Shown: positions 34,703-44,875, numbered from the stretch's first letter. The stretch is 64,000 nucleotides of DNA from an uncultured Clostridia bacterium (GCA_944377145.1 CALWEH010000007.1:27099-91098); one strand, 5' to 3'. The notes: generated by a model from the letters alone, not told the origin. A program made the numbers and translations.

Positions 34703-37129
34703 ATGTTAGAAGGAAAATATAATTTTAAAGAAGTTGAAAATAAATGGCAAAAATATTGGCAGGAAAAAGGAATTTATTCATATAAAGAAAACTCTAATAA
34801 ACCTACATTTTCAATAGATACTCCTCCACCAACAGTAAGTGGAGAGTTGCATATTGGACATATTTATGGATTTAGCCAAGCAGATATGTATGCAAGATAT
34901 CAACGTATGCTTGGTAAAAATTTATACTATCCATTAGGTTTTGATAATAATGGACTGCCAACAGAGTTGTTAGTAGAGAAAAAGAAAAATATTCGTGCAT
35001 ATACTATTCCAAGAGAAGAATTTACTGCTATTGCTCTTGATTTAGTATCTAGCTACAATCAAAGTTATAGAGATATGATGATTCACACAGGAATGTCGTG
35101 TGATTTAAATTTGGGCTATAACACTATAGATGAACGCAGTCAAAAAACTAGTCAAAAATCTTTTATAGATTTGGCAAAACGCAATATTGCATATAGAGAT
35201 GATAAGCCTTCTCCTTGGTGTTGTAAATGTCGTACAAGTGTAGCTTCAGCTGAATTGGAAGATAAAGATATGGAGAGTGTATTTAATTATCTTAATTTTC
35301 GTTTGGCTGATGGAAGCGGAACTATTCCTATAGCTACTACACGTCCTGAATTTTTACCAGCTTGCGTAGCTATATTTGTAAATCCTGAAGATGATAGATA
35401 CAAGCAATATGTAGGAAAGATGGTAAAAGTGCCTTTATTTGAAGATATTGAAGTAAAAGTTCTTACAGATGATAAGGTTGGCATTGACAAAGGTACAGGT
35501 ATAGTTATGTGTTGTACTTTTGGAGACCAAACAGACGTAGAATGGTGGAAAGAATATGGTTTACCATTTAAGCAAGCTATAGATGATGGCGGGCGTATGA
35601 CTGAAATTGCTGGCAAATATGCTGGAATGAAAATTGTTGACGCTAGGAAAGCTATTATTGAAGATTTAAAGAAAGAAGGATATATATACAAACAAGACGC
35701 TATTGTTCATAGTGTAAAAGTACATGAAAGATGTGAAGAGGGTATTGAATTTTTAGCTAAAAAACAATGGTTTATTCGTACATCAACTCCTGAATTAAAG
35801 CAAAAATGGATTGAACTTGGAAATCAATTAAATTGGCACCCAGAAAGCATGAAAGCTAGATATATTGCTTGGGTTAATAATTTAAATCAAGACTGGTCTA
35901 TATCTCGTCAAAGATATTTTGGAGTTCCATTCCCTGTATGGTATTGCAAAAAGTGTGGTAAACCTCATTTTGCAAATATTGAAGATTTACCTGTTAATCC
36001 TTTGTCATCACAATATAAAGGAAAATGTGAATGTGGAGGAGAAGAATTTGAACCTGAAACAGATATTATGGATACATGGGCTACTAGTAGCGTTACACCA
36101 CAAATAAATTGTAATTGGGCAGAAAATGAAGAAGAATGTGCAAAAAAAATGCCTATGGATATGCGTTTTTGTGGTAGAGATATTATTACAACATGGAGTT
36201 TAAGAACAATAATAAAAGCATACTACCATCAAAATTGTCTACCATGGAAAGATTTAATGGTTAATGGTTGGGTTATGGCTGATAAAGGAGTTAAAATTAG
36301 CAAGAGATTTGCAAATTCAAAAATGGGATTAAACGATTTGCTTGATAATTATGGTGCAGATGTAATCCGTTATTGGTGTGCTAATGGTGCTTATGGTAGA
36401 GATGTTTTGCTTAGTGATGATGGCGTTAAAGATGGCTATAAACTAATAAATAAAATTTGGAATGCTTCTAAATTTGTATTATCCTTTTTGCAAGATTATA
36501 TACCTGCAAAACCAAATAAAATTTTGCCTATGGATATGTATATTATGCATAAATTTAATTTAGCATATTATGCTACTATCAAGTGTTATGAAGATGTAGA
36601 AGTAGGTTATGCAAAAGCTGAAATTGAAAAATTTTTCTGGGATTTTTGCGATAATTATATTGAGATTGCTAAAAATCGTTTGTATAAACCTGAAATTTAT
36701 GGAGAAGAGGCTAAAATTTCTGCTCAATGGGCTTGCTATAATGTATTATTAGGAATATTAAAATTATTTTCTATTACTTTGCCTCACATTACAGAGGAAA
36801 TTTATCAAGATTATTTTGCTAAATATGAAAAAGATGAAAGTATACATTTATCTTTATTAAAACCTATAGATTTAGATAAAAATGACAATATTATTGAATG
36901 TGGAGATGAAGTTGAAGACATTGTTAGTAAAATCCGTCAATTCAAAAGTGAAAATAAAATAAGTATGAAAACTCAAATTGATAGTTTGGAAATAACTTCA
37001 CAAAATGCTGATTTTATTAAAAGTGTAGATTATGATATTAAAGCAGTAGGTGGTATTCAAAATATTATCATAAATTCAGGAGAAAATAATTTAAAATTTG
37101 GCAATATAATTTTAGATGAAAATAATTAA
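34703..37129 (+). CDS. valS: Valine--tRNA ligase, archaeal-type
   Basis: Class I aminoacyl-tRNA synthetase charging tRNA-Val. The 808-aa protein has the HIGH motif at residues 50-53 (GELHIGH) and a KMSKS equivalent near residue 530 (KISKR). The editing domain carries IATTRPEFLPACVAIFVNPE and GTGIVMCCTFGDQTDVEWW. These blocks, CRTSVASAELE and the short length resemble archaeal and Rickettsia ValRS rather than the usual 880-aa bacterial form, whose C-terminal coiled-coil arm is missing here. ATG 34703 is preferred because AAAGGT lies too close to the ATG at 34697. Confidence 0.88.
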   Translation: MLEGKYNFKEVENKWQKYWQEKGIYSYKENSNKPTFSIDTPPPTVSGELHIGHIYGFSQADMYARYQRMLGKNLYYPLGFDNNGLPTELLVEKKKNIRAYTIPREEFTAIALDLVSSYNQSYRDMMIHTGMSCDLNLGYNTIDERSQKTSQKSFIDLAKRNIAYRDDKPSPWCCKCRTSVASAELEDKDMESVFNYLNFRLADGSGTIPIATTRPEFLPACVAIFVNPEDDRYKQYVGKMVKVPLFEDIEVKVLTDDKVGIDKGTGIVMCCTFGDQTDVEWWKEYGLPFKQAIDDGGRMTEIAGKYAGMKIVDARKAIIEDLKKEGYIYKQDAIVHSVKVHERCEEGIEFLAKKQWFIRTSTPELKQKWIELGNQLNWHPESMKARYIAWVNNLNQDWSISRQRYFGVPFPVWYCKKCGKPHFANIEDLPVNPLSSQYKGKCECGGEEFEPETDIMDTWATSSVTPQINCNWAENEEECAKKMPMDMRFCGRDIITTWSLRTIIKAYYHQNCLPWKDLMVNGWVMADKGVKISKRFANSKMGLNDLLDNYGADVIRYWCANGAYGRDVLLSDDGVKDGYKLINKIWNASKFVLSFLQDYIPAKPNKILPMDMYIMHKFNLAYYATIKCYEDVEVGYAKAEIEKFFWDFCDNYIEIAKNRLYKPEIYGEEAKISAQWACYNVLLGILKLFSITLPHITEEIYQDYFAKYEKDESIHLSLLKPIDLDKNDNIIECGDEVEDIVSKIRQFKSENKISMKTQIDSLEITSQNADFIKSVDYDIKAVGGIQNIIINSGENNLKFGNIILDENN

Positions 37130-37176
37130 AAATATATTTTTAATATAAAAAAAATAAATTTAAATTAATAAAAAAT

Positions 37177-37208
37177 AAAAAGAACTCATAATTTTATGAG
37201 TTCTTTTT
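37177..37208. terminator. Bidirectional terminator between valS and groEL
   Basis: AAAAAGAACTCATAA and TATGAGTTCTTTTT form a long stem with A- and T-runs on both sides. Confidence 0.85.
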
Positions 37209-37222
37209 AAGAAAAGGATTAA

Positions 37223-37254
37223 TGTCAATTAATAAAGGGGTAAATTAATTGACA
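37223..37254. other. Perfect 11-bp inverted repeat of unknown role
   Basis: TGTCAATTAAT at 37223-37233 and ATTAATTGACA at 37244-37254 enclose AAAGGGGTAA. There is no T-run on either side. A second weaker pairing (CACTTA with TAAGTG, about 37274-37313) follows. It lies in the 3' region of groEL. Confidence 0.45.
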
Positions 37255-37360
37255 GGATAGGAGACGAGTTTTTCACTTATTATAAAATATTAAAGTTTTA
37301 TTTTTAAGTGAGGTTTAAAACTAACAATTTCTTTTAAAATGAGTTTTAATATATAAACAT

Positions 37361-39248
<1,888 letters not shown>

Positions 39249-39492
39249 AATTTTCTCCTTTTTATAATATGTGTAATTATTGTAACGCATGTATATTGCC
39301 TATTATGTATATAATTTTGTCTAATTTTGTGTGAATATTAGGCATTTTCGCATTTATTATACTAAATGAAACTCCAATTTTGACCTAATACTGCCAAAAA
39401 TTTTAAATGTTTATATTAAAGTTGAATAAATGTTATTAAAATTGTTTGGTAAAAATAAATTTTTTTGTATAATAACTTATAAAGGAGTAAAA

Positions 39493-39949
39493 ATGCGTAA
39501 AATTATAAATAATGATTTAACCAAAAATAAACCGTTAGAATATAATAAAAACTCTTTTAGTGGTAAAATAGAATTAAAATATGATGGGCAACAATTAACA
39601 AAAATTTCAAAAAATGTTTATCAATATTCTAAAGATGGAGTTGTTGAAGAATTTCATATTAAGAAATGGTTTTAAAGGTATTACTATTTCAATGTTTGGA
39701 AATGAAATAGAAATTGAGCCAAAAATTACATGGTATGAGATAGCTTTTTCAGTGTTAATTATCCTTCCTTGCGTATTTTTTGGTGCAATAGGTGGAGCTA
39801 TAGGAGCTGTTTTGGCAATTATAAACTTCATGATTATAAGAAAAGTTAATAAATGGTGGCTAAAAGCTTTAATTTCATTGTTGTTTATTGGATTGGGTGT
39901 GGTAATGTGTTATTTTGCCTCAGGTGTATTATTAGTATATATATATTAG
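39493..39949 (+). pseudogene. Small two-TM membrane protein gene interrupted by a +1 frameshift
   Basis: Two overlapping frames together look like one protein. Frame one, from ATG 39493 (ribosome site AAAGGAG), encodes a 60-aa start, MRKIINNDLTKNKPLEYN to EEFHIKKWF, and stops at 39675. A frame displaced by +1 continues with GFKGITISMFGNEIEIEP, then KITWYEIAFSVL, a glycine-rich membrane helix and a second helix to 39949. The switch lies near 39655-39670. It could be a decayed gene, a sequencing error or programmed frameshifting. The function is unknown. Confidence 0.6.
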
Positions 39950-40010
39950 GCAAAGTACTAAATTAAAATATTATTTCTTTTTAAATACACAATTAATTTT
40001 TATAAATTTA

Positions 40011-40180
40011 TTGACAATTTATAAATAATGTGATAACATTACAAAGTAGTACCACATTGAACAGGTTTTAAATAAGTTATTAATACTTTACCTTAAAAGT
40101 GAGTCTTTTATAATTAAGTTGATTTATTTCAACGAACTAGAGAAATGATTTCTCAATATTATTTATAGGAGGTAACTAAG
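40011..40180 (+). promoter_or_regulatory. Promoter and structured leader of rplU (L21 leader candidate)
   Basis: TTGACA at 40011-40016, a 17-bp spacer and TAACAT at 40034-40039. The leader of about 135 nt contains two hairpins, GTTGA/TCAAC at 40118-40133 and GAGAAAT/ATTTCTC at 40140-40154, just before the AGGAGGT ribosome site. Bacillota rplU genes often carry an autoregulatory L21 leader; identity with that class is inferred from position. Confidence 0.5.
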
Positions 40181-40486
40181 ATGTACGCAATAGCACTTAT
40201 CGCTGGAAAGCAATACAAAGTTAGCGTTGGAGATGTTGTAAGAGTAGATCGTCTTGATGGAGAAATTGGTCAAGAAGTAGAATTTCCTGTTCTTATGACA
40301 GCAAAAGATGGCGAAATTGTAGCTGGAACTCCAGTTGTTAAAGATGTTGTGGTTAAAGCAAAAATTCAATCACACACATTAGGAAATAAAATTATTGTGT
40401 TCAAGTACAAAGCTAAGAAAAATGAGCGTAAAAAACAAGGACACAGACAAGCCTACACAAATATTGTAATAGAAAGTATAGGTTAA
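40181..40486 (+). CDS. rplU: Large ribosomal subunit protein bL21
   Basis: A 101-aa 50S protein. It begins MYAIALIAGKQYKVSVGDVV and ends with FKYKAKKNERKKQGHRQAYT, the RNA-binding tail typical of L21. AGGAGGT precedes the ATG. It is first in the conserved rplU-prp-rpmA operon. Confidence 0.97.
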   Translation: MYAIALIAGKQYKVSVGDVVRVDRLDGEIGQEVEFPVLMTAKDGEIVAGTPVVKDVVVKAKIQSHTLGNKIIVFKYKAKKNERKKQGHRQAYTNIVIESIG

Positions 40487-40488
40487 TT

Positions 40489-40821
40489 ATGATTAAAATC
40501 ACTATAGTTAAAAAGGGTGATAATGTAACTGCTATTAGTTGCGAAGGTCATTCAGGTTATGCCGACAGTGGAAGCGATATAGTATGTGCTATGGTGTCAG
40601 TGTTAACTCAAAATGCACAAAAAACATTTGAAGAGATTTTGCATGTAAACACCAAATTTACATTGGATGAAAATATTCCATCTATATCAATTTGTTTGCC
40701 TAATTTAAAAGGAGAGCAACAAAAAGAAGCTTATCTAATTATGAATTCAACGGCTAACGGATTAATCGATATTGCTAGCAGTTTCCCAAAATATATTAAT
40801 ATAAAGGAGAGACAGAAATGA
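40489..40821 (+). CDS. prp: Ribosomal-processing cysteine protease Prp (YsxB)
   Basis: A 110-aa protease that removes the N-terminal extension of L27. The catalytic pair is visible: His in [13 protein letters not shown] and Cys in [12 protein letters not shown]. It lies between rplU and rpmA with a 4-nt overlap onto rpmA, the invariant Bacillota order. Confidence 0.94.
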   Translation: MIKITIVKKGDNVTAISCEGHSGYADSGSDIVCAMVSVLTQNAQKTFEEILHVNTKFTLDENIPSISICLPNLKGEQQKEAYLIMNSTANGLIDIASSFPKYINIKERQK

Positions 40822-41096
40822 AAATATTAGTTCAGTTGTTCGCTCACAAAAAAGGTGGCGGTAGCTCTAAGAACGGAAGAGATAGTAATAGTAAGCGTCT
40901 TGGTGTTAAACGTGCTGATGGTCAATTTGTGTTGGCAGGAAATATTATCGTTCGTCAAAGAGGAACAAGAATTTATCCAGGAGCTAATGTGGGTTTAGGT
41001 AAAGATTACACCTTATTTGCTTTAACAGATGGAGTAGTAAAGTTTACTCGTGATGGCCGTGGTAGAAAGTGCGTAACAATTCAACCAAAAATTTAG
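40818..41096 (+). CDS. rpmA: Large ribosomal subunit protein bL27 with cleavable N-terminus
   Basis: A 92-aa 50S protein near the peptidyl-transferase centre. The N-terminus [20 protein letters not shown] has the F-A/H-K-K-G site that Prp cleaves, exposing AHKKG or HKKG. The rest ([17 protein letters not shown] to [10 protein letters not shown]) is canonical. Cleavage is inferred from the motif and the neighbouring prp gene. Confidence 0.97.
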   Translation: MKILVQLFAHKKGGGSSKNGRDSNSKRLGVKRADGQFVLAGNIIVRQRGTRIYPGANVGLGKDYTLFALTDGVVKFTRDGRGRKCVTIQPKI

Positions 41097-41161
41097 TATT
41101 ACAAAAGATAAATATATATATTAAAATACTTAAGATAATACATTAATATACAAAAGAAAAT

Positions 41162-41188
41162 AATCGCCTATATAGGCGATTTATTTTT
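41162..41188 (+). terminator. Terminator of the rplU-rpmA operon
   Basis: AATCGCCTA and TAGGCGATT form a 9-bp stem, followed by a T-rich run. Confidence 0.85.
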
Positions 41189-41194
41189 ATACTA

Positions 41195-41223
41195 TTTACA
41201 AAATATGTATTCTATGTTATAAT
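41195..41223 (+). promoter_or_regulatory. Sigma-A promoter
   Basis: TTTACA, a 17-bp spacer and TATAAT, 21 bp before the next start codon. A GAGGAG ribosome site follows. Confidence 0.78.
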
Positions 41224-41244
41224 CCAGATAGAGGAGAAATAAAG

Positions 41245-41721
41245 ATGAGTGGTGGATTATTAAATCAACAAATAAATAAATATGGAAGAATTGATAATAA
41301 TATATTAAAAGTTAAAAATGAAAGTGAAGATGTAAGAGCATTGTTAAACATGGCTGTAACTTATTCTAGAATGAATGAGAATCCATATAAAGTAGATAAA
41401 AAAACTTATTTATCAATAAATCATAAACAAGATATTTATAGAGAAGTATCAAATAAAGCCTTTTCTGTATCTAGAAATGACTTATTGCGTTTAGCAATCA
41501 TACTTGCAACTTCTCGCAATATTACTGCTCAAACTATGTTGATGAATGAAGTTAGTTTAAAAATAAGAAGTATAGGAGTAAAAGATTATAGATATATGGC
41601 TAAAATTATATCTAAACAAAGCGACTCTATTGCAGAGGAAATTAATAAGTTTTTATCTGAACATTTAAGAAACTTTAAAAAATATCATTATAAATATTTC
41701 AATGATTATTATGGTATATAA
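41245..41721 (+). CDS. Conserved-looking hypothetical protein, helical and soluble
   Basis: A 158-aa basic protein predicted to be almost all helix, with no signal or membrane segment. It includes RNDLLRLAIILATSRNITA and YRYMAKIISKQSDSIAEEI, and the C-terminus is rich in Tyr, Phe and Lys. I do not recognise a family. It is a single-gene unit with a strong promoter, good ribosome site and its own terminator. Confidence 0.6.
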   Translation: MSGGLLNQQINKYGRIDNNILKVKNESEDVRALLNMAVTYSRMNENPYKVDKKTYLSINHKQDIYREVSNKAFSVSRNDLLRLAIILATSRNITAQTMLMNEVSLKIRSIGVKDYRYMAKIISKQSDSIAEEINKFLSEHLRNFKKYHYKYFNDYYGI

Positions 41722-41738
41722 AATAAATATTAATAAAA

Positions 41739-41768
41739 AATTTTGGAGTGTTCCAAAATTTTTTTTAT
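41739..41768 (+). terminator. Intrinsic terminator
   Basis: AATTTTGGA and TCCAAAATT form a 9-bp stem with loop GTGT, then seven T residues. Confidence 0.85.
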
Positions 41769-41801
41769 GCTAAAATATATATTTAATATTTATATTTTAA
41801 A

Positions 41802-41830
41802 GAATATTTAAAAAATTTAAAACATAGATT
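41802..41830 (+). promoter_or_regulatory. Candidate sigma-E promoter of spmA
   Basis: GAATATT at 41802-41808, a 14-bp spacer and CATAGATT at 41823-41830, close to the sigma-E consensus. The start of transcription would fall at or near the ATG at 41836, giving a leaderless mRNA. No ribosome site is visible. Matched by eye. Confidence 0.4.
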
Positions 41831-41835
41831 TAAAT

Positions 41836-42432
41836 ATGAGTAAAATTTGGCTATTTATGATGGTTTCAAGTCTGTTTATGATAATTGTAACAGTTCCAGA
41901 ACAGGCGTTAATGGTTATGATGGGGGCTAGTGCTAATGGGGTTCAAATGAGCATAGAATTTTTAGGAATATATGCTATTTGGTTAGGCATTTTGCAGGTG
42001 TTAGATGACACTAGGCTAAGTCATAAATTATCACATTTATTACAAAAGCCTATAAGGCATATTTTTGGACAAACAGATCCAGAAACAGAGAAGAATATTT
42101 GCCTTAATGTTTCTTCTAATATTTTAGGGTTGGGCAGTGCGGCAACACCTTTTGGTATTAAAGCAATGAAAGGAATGGATAAAGGAAGTGAGTTGGCTAC
42201 TAAAGGAATGATTATGCTTGTAGTCATAAATTCAACAGGTATTCAAGTTCTTCCAACTACTGTCATTGGATTGCGTGCTTTGGCTGGGAGTGTTTCTCCT
42301 TCTGCAATTATTTGGCCAACAGTAGTGGCAACATTTATTCCAACAGTTATAGGGATATTGTTAGTAAAAATGATATATAAAAATGGAGTAAGAACTTTAT
42401 TTTCTAAACCTAAGAAAATTAAAAACAAATAA
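41836..42432 (+). CDS. spmA: Spore maturation protein A
   Basis: A 198-aa membrane protein of the nucleoside-recognition (Gate) family, needed for spore core dehydration. It contains FLGIYAIWLGILQVLDDTRL, then the family block NVSSNILGLGSAATPFGIKA and VINSTGIQVLPTTVIGLRA. About four to five membrane helices are expected. spmB follows by 27 nt. No Shine-Dalgarno site is seen. Confidence 0.93.
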   Translation: MSKIWLFMMVSSLFMIIVTVPEQALMVMMGASANGVQMSIEFLGIYAIWLGILQVLDDTRLSHKLSHLLQKPIRHIFGQTDPETEKNICLNVSSNILGLGSAATPFGIKAMKGMDKGSELATKGMIMLVVINSTGIQVLPTTVIGLRALAGSVSPSAIIWPTVVATFIPTVIGILLVKMIYKNGVRTLFSKPKKIKNK

Positions 42433-42459
42433 ATTTAATAATTTTGTTAAGAGGTGATA

Positions 42460-42966
42460 ATGGCAGATATATTATTGCCCACTTTAATAGCTTGTGTATT
42501 AATATATTCATTGTTTAAAAAAGTGGACGCATATTCTAGTTTTGTTAAAGGTGCAAAGGAATCTATTCCTTTGATAATTTCTATTTTGCCATATATTATT
42601 GCCATGTTTATAGCTATTGAATTATTTAGGACAAGCGGATTAAGTGCAATGCTTTGTAAATTTGTTTCTCCTTTATTTAATTTGTTAGGGATTCCATCTG
42701 AGGTAAGCGAACTTACAATAGTTCGTCCATTTAGTAGTAATGCAGCCTATGTGTTATTGAAAGAAATTTTTGTAACGTATGGTCCAGATAGTTATATTGG
42801 TAAATGTGCAAGTGTAATTATGGGAAGTAGTGATACAATTTTCTATGTTTCAAGCATATATTTTGCCTCTACAAATGTGAAAAAAACATTACTTACAATT
42901 CCTATTGCTTTAACATGTAATATTATTGGAGCCTTCTTAGCCTGCTTCTTATGTAGATTTATTTAG
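42460..42966 (+). CDS. spmB: Spore maturation protein B
   Basis: A 168-aa membrane partner of SpmA. It has the family features VDAYSSFVKGAKESIPLII, IVRPFSSNAAYVLLKEI and YGPDSYIGKCASVIMGSSDT. ATG 42460 is used; the upstream GTG at 42454 lies within the GAGGTGA ribosome site. Confidence 0.94.
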   Translation: MADILLPTLIACVLIYSLFKKVDAYSSFVKGAKESIPLIISILPYIIAMFIAIELFRTSGLSAMLCKFVSPLFNLLGIPSEVSELTIVRPFSSNAAYVLLKEIFVTYGPDSYIGKCASVIMGSSDTIFYVSSIYFASTNVKKTLLTIPIALTCNIIGAFLACFLCRFI

Positions 42967-43027
42967 TGTATAAATAAAAAAATTAAAATTACATAATTTG
43001 GTGTTTTAAATATACATATTTTTTTAA

Positions 43028-43056
43028 TTGACACTTAATGAAATAGATGTTATTAT
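43028..43056 (+). promoter_or_regulatory. Strong sigma-A promoter of the 29-aa peptide gene
   Basis: TTGACA, a 17-bp spacer and TATTAT, ending 18 bp before the ATG. Confidence 0.75.
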
Positions 43057-43074
43057 AACTTTATAAGGATTTAT

Positions 43075-43164
43075 ATGGTTATTGAAATTAAAATTAATAA
43101 AAAATTATTCACAGTATCTTCATACTGCTGGAATTTTGGAAGAAGTGAAGAATCTTCTTGCTAG
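43075..43164 (+). CDS. 29-aa peptide with two Cys, possible RiPP precursor or leader peptide
   Basis: A 29-codon ORF with ribosome site AAGGA seven bases upstream and a near-consensus promoter. The leader-like half is MVIEIKINKKLFTV. The end reads SSYCWNFGRSEESSC, with Cys at 18 and 29 and Trp at 19. An intrinsic terminator follows at once, and the next gene carries a SPASM-type cysteine cluster, the domain used by radical-SAM peptide maturases. It may be a modified-peptide precursor. Alternatively it is an attenuator leader for the downstream acetyltransferase-like gene. Confidence 0.5.
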   Translation: MVIEIKINKKLFTVSSYCWNFGRSEESSC

Positions 43165-43170
43165 TTTTAT

Positions 43171-43195
43171 GAGGATACATGGTATCCTCTTTTTA
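43171..43195 (+). terminator. Terminator or attenuator between peptide and SPASM-GNAT genes
   Basis: GAGGATAC and GTATCCTC form an 8-bp stem with loop ATG, followed by TTTTT. The right arm CCTC could also pair with the GAGG ribosome site at 43200-43203, so it may gate expression of the next gene. Confidence 0.8.
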
Positions 43196-43209
43196 TTATG
43201 AGGTAAAAA

Positions 43210-43992
43210 ATGAAGTACAAATTAAATAAAAATGCCAAAATACAATTTGATGAAGATAGTATAAAAAATTTAAAAACTAGTTCTAAATCATCAATTAGTT
43301 TTAGGGAATTGACAAAAAATGTTGTTTCAGGACATTGTATAAAAAATATTCAATTTTCAGAAAAAGCAAAATGTAAAAATTGTAAATATATTTCACTTTG
43401 TAGGTATTGTCCTGGAAAGTTTTATATGGCTACGGGTAATTATGAAAATCCACCTGAATGGTTTTGTAATTTTGGTAAGTTAGTGTATAAAAATTTTATA
43501 CAAGGACGAACTATCTTGAGAAAAAACTATCTCAGTGAATATGAATTAGACATGGCTTTTAACATAATAAAATCAAATATGATAGGTTTGGGTTTTGAGG
43601 TTTTAGAGGAAGATAAAAGATTTTGGTGTAAAAATATACAGGATAATTTACAGTTATCTAATTTCTATTTTTATCTTGTATATTTGAATGGAGAGATTGT
43701 AGGATTTATTGAATTTGTAAATAAAAATAATTCTTTTATTATTAGCGAAATTCAATTATCAGATAAAGCAAAGCATACAAAAATAATTTTAGAGATTATA
43801 AAATATTTGCTAAATTGTGAAGAACTTTCAAAAGTAAATGATATATATTTTTCTATATTAAAAAACAACAAAATGTCAAATAAAACATTTTCACATTTAG
43901 GAGGAGAAATTATAGATGAAAATGATAAAAAATTCAAATATATTATCAGTAGAGATAAAGTGAAATCTTATATGGATAAATTTGAATTTTAG
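43210..43992 (+). CDS. Orphan SPASM-like domain fused to a GNAT-like domain
   Basis: A 260-aa protein. Residues 43-86 carry six cysteines, with CKNCKYISLCRYCPG (C-x2-C-x5-C-x2-C) and a later WFCNFGK, the layout of the SPASM Fe-S domain at the end of radical-SAM peptide maturases. The radical-SAM core with CxxxCxxC is absent. Residues about 110-255 look like a GNAT acetyltransferase: YFYLVYLNGEIVGFIEFVNK, then NKMSNKTFSHLGGEI. Sequence start to Cys43 resembles the end of a maturase cut away from its core. No function can be assigned. It is preceded by a Cys-ended 29-aa peptide gene. Confidence 0.6.
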   Translation: MKYKLNKNAKIQFDEDSIKNLKTSSKSSISFRELTKNVVSGHCIKNIQFSEKAKCKNCKYISLCRYCPGKFYMATGNYENPPEWFCNFGKLVYKNFIQGRTILRKNYLSEYELDMAFNIIKSNMIGLGFEVLEEDKRFWCKNIQDNLQLSNFYFYLVYLNGEIVGFIEFVNKNNSFIISEIQLSDKAKHTKIILEIIKYLLNCEELSKVNDIYFSILKNNKMSNKTFSHLGGEIIDENDKKFKYIISRDKVKSYMDKFEF

Positions 43993-44190
43993 CTGAAGCT
44001 TTGTTTTACTTTCAAAATATTTAACTTTAATATATTAGTTATTGCATTTTAGCTATCATATAAATTTTAATAGAATTAGTTAATATTGAAATAAAGGAAT
44101 AATTTCGCAAACATCATTCTATAACGAAATAAAAAATAATTAAAATTATAAAAATCTATATAAAATTATTTTAAAATTTTTTCATATTGG

Positions 44191-44275
44191 CGCAGAGAAC
44201 AGGATTCGAACCTGCGGAAGCTTTCACCTCGCACGCTTTCCAAGCGTGTGCCTTAAACCACTCGACCATCTCTGC
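44191..44275 (-). tRNA. tRNA-Ser (anticodon GGA)
   Basis: An 85-nt class II tRNA on the minus strand. The acceptor is GCAGAGA/TCTCTGC with discriminator G. The anticodon stem CACGC/GCGTG encloses TTGGAAA, giving GGA. A long variable arm (GAGGTGAAAGCTTC) is present. Confidence 0.95.
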
Positions 44276-44297
44276 AAATAATATTGTTATTAAAGTA

Positions 44298-44372
44298 TTA
44301 AATAAAAATACAAGAAATAACCACTAAAACTATAAAAATTAATATCCATTTCAACCATTTAAAAATATTCAT
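44298..44372 (-). CDS. Possible 24-aa hydrophobic peptide
   Basis: A minus-strand ORF, MNIFKWLKWILIFIVLVVIS and four more residues, forming one membrane helix with two Lys-Trp pairs at the N-terminus. It sits just upstream of tRNA-Ser on the same strand. No ribosome site is evident, so it may not be translated. Confidence 0.25.
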   Translation of the reverse strand: MNIFKWLKWILIFIVLVVISCIFI

Positions 44373-44449
44373 TATGTATATAATATATCATAAATAAATT
44401 GGATTTTCAAGCAAAATATTTTTAATTTGCATAAATTATGATAAAAGGG

Positions 44450-44478
44450 TTGAAAAGCTATATATAGTGTGGTATAAT
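44450..44478 (+). promoter_or_regulatory. Sigma-A promoter
   Basis: TTGAAA, a 17-bp spacer and TATAAT. A hairpin terminator lies about 6 nt after the expected transcription start. Confidence 0.72.
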
Positions 44479-44490
44479 ATAAGTTACAAC

Positions 44491-44514
44491 AAAGCTTTAA
44501 ACAAGCTTTTTTTA
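44491..44514 (+). terminator. Terminator-like hairpin at the 5' end of the transcript
   Basis: AAAGCTT and AAGCTTT form a 7-bp stem with loop TAAAC and a T-run, only a few bases after the predicted start site. It may serve as an attenuator for the gene at 44546. Confidence 0.55.
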
Positions 44515-44545
44515 TTCACTATTTTAGTTGATAAAGGAGAATTAT

Positions 44546-44824
44546 ATGTTTGTCGAAGGTATGACAAAACGAGATGTAGAAGATATTGTAAATTATGGTT
44601 TAATACATAAAAAGTATAGATGTATTTCTAAAATTGTAGATTCTGGAATTGTATATTGCAGAATTATAAATGTTAAGGGAGAGGAAATAGATACTGTTTT
44701 TAGTGATTTTGATTGCGCTAACGATATAATGAGTAATCAATCTTTTTATAAAGCAATGATAAATAAGTTTGGTAGAAAATATTATAATGCTTATAAAAAC
44801 AATGTAAATAGCTATGAATTATAA
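44546..44824 (+). CDS. Hypothetical protein, small and cytoplasmic
   Basis: A 92-aa alpha/beta protein, MFVEGMTKRDVEDIVNYGL to the end, with three cysteines and no signal or membrane segment. No family is recognised. ATG 44546 is chosen because AAAGGAGAA precedes it; an upstream TTG would add six residues. A perfect Spo0A-box core (TGTCGAA) overlaps the first codons and is probably coincidental. It has its own promoter and terminator. Confidence 0.55.
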   Translation: MFVEGMTKRDVEDIVNYGLIHKKYRCISKIVDSGIVYCRIINVKGEEIDTVFSDFDCANDIMSNQSFYKAMINKFGRKYYNAYKNNVNSYEL

Positions 44825-44840
44825 AATTTTAAAAAAATAA

Positions 44841-44875
44841 AAAAAAGTTGTCACAAACTGTTGACAACCTTTTTT
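44841..44875 (+). terminator. Terminator nested with the ctsR promoter
   Basis: GTTGTCA and TGACAAC form a 7-bp stem flanked by A- and T-runs. The right arm contains the -35 hexamer of the following promoter. Confidence 0.75.

Noticed and set aside
44549-44557. Perfect Spo0A-box core (TTTGTCGAA) across the start of the 92-aa gene
   Set aside because: It overlaps coding sequence, lies downstream of the promoter and has no tandem partner; several such 7-mers are expected by chance in 64 kb.
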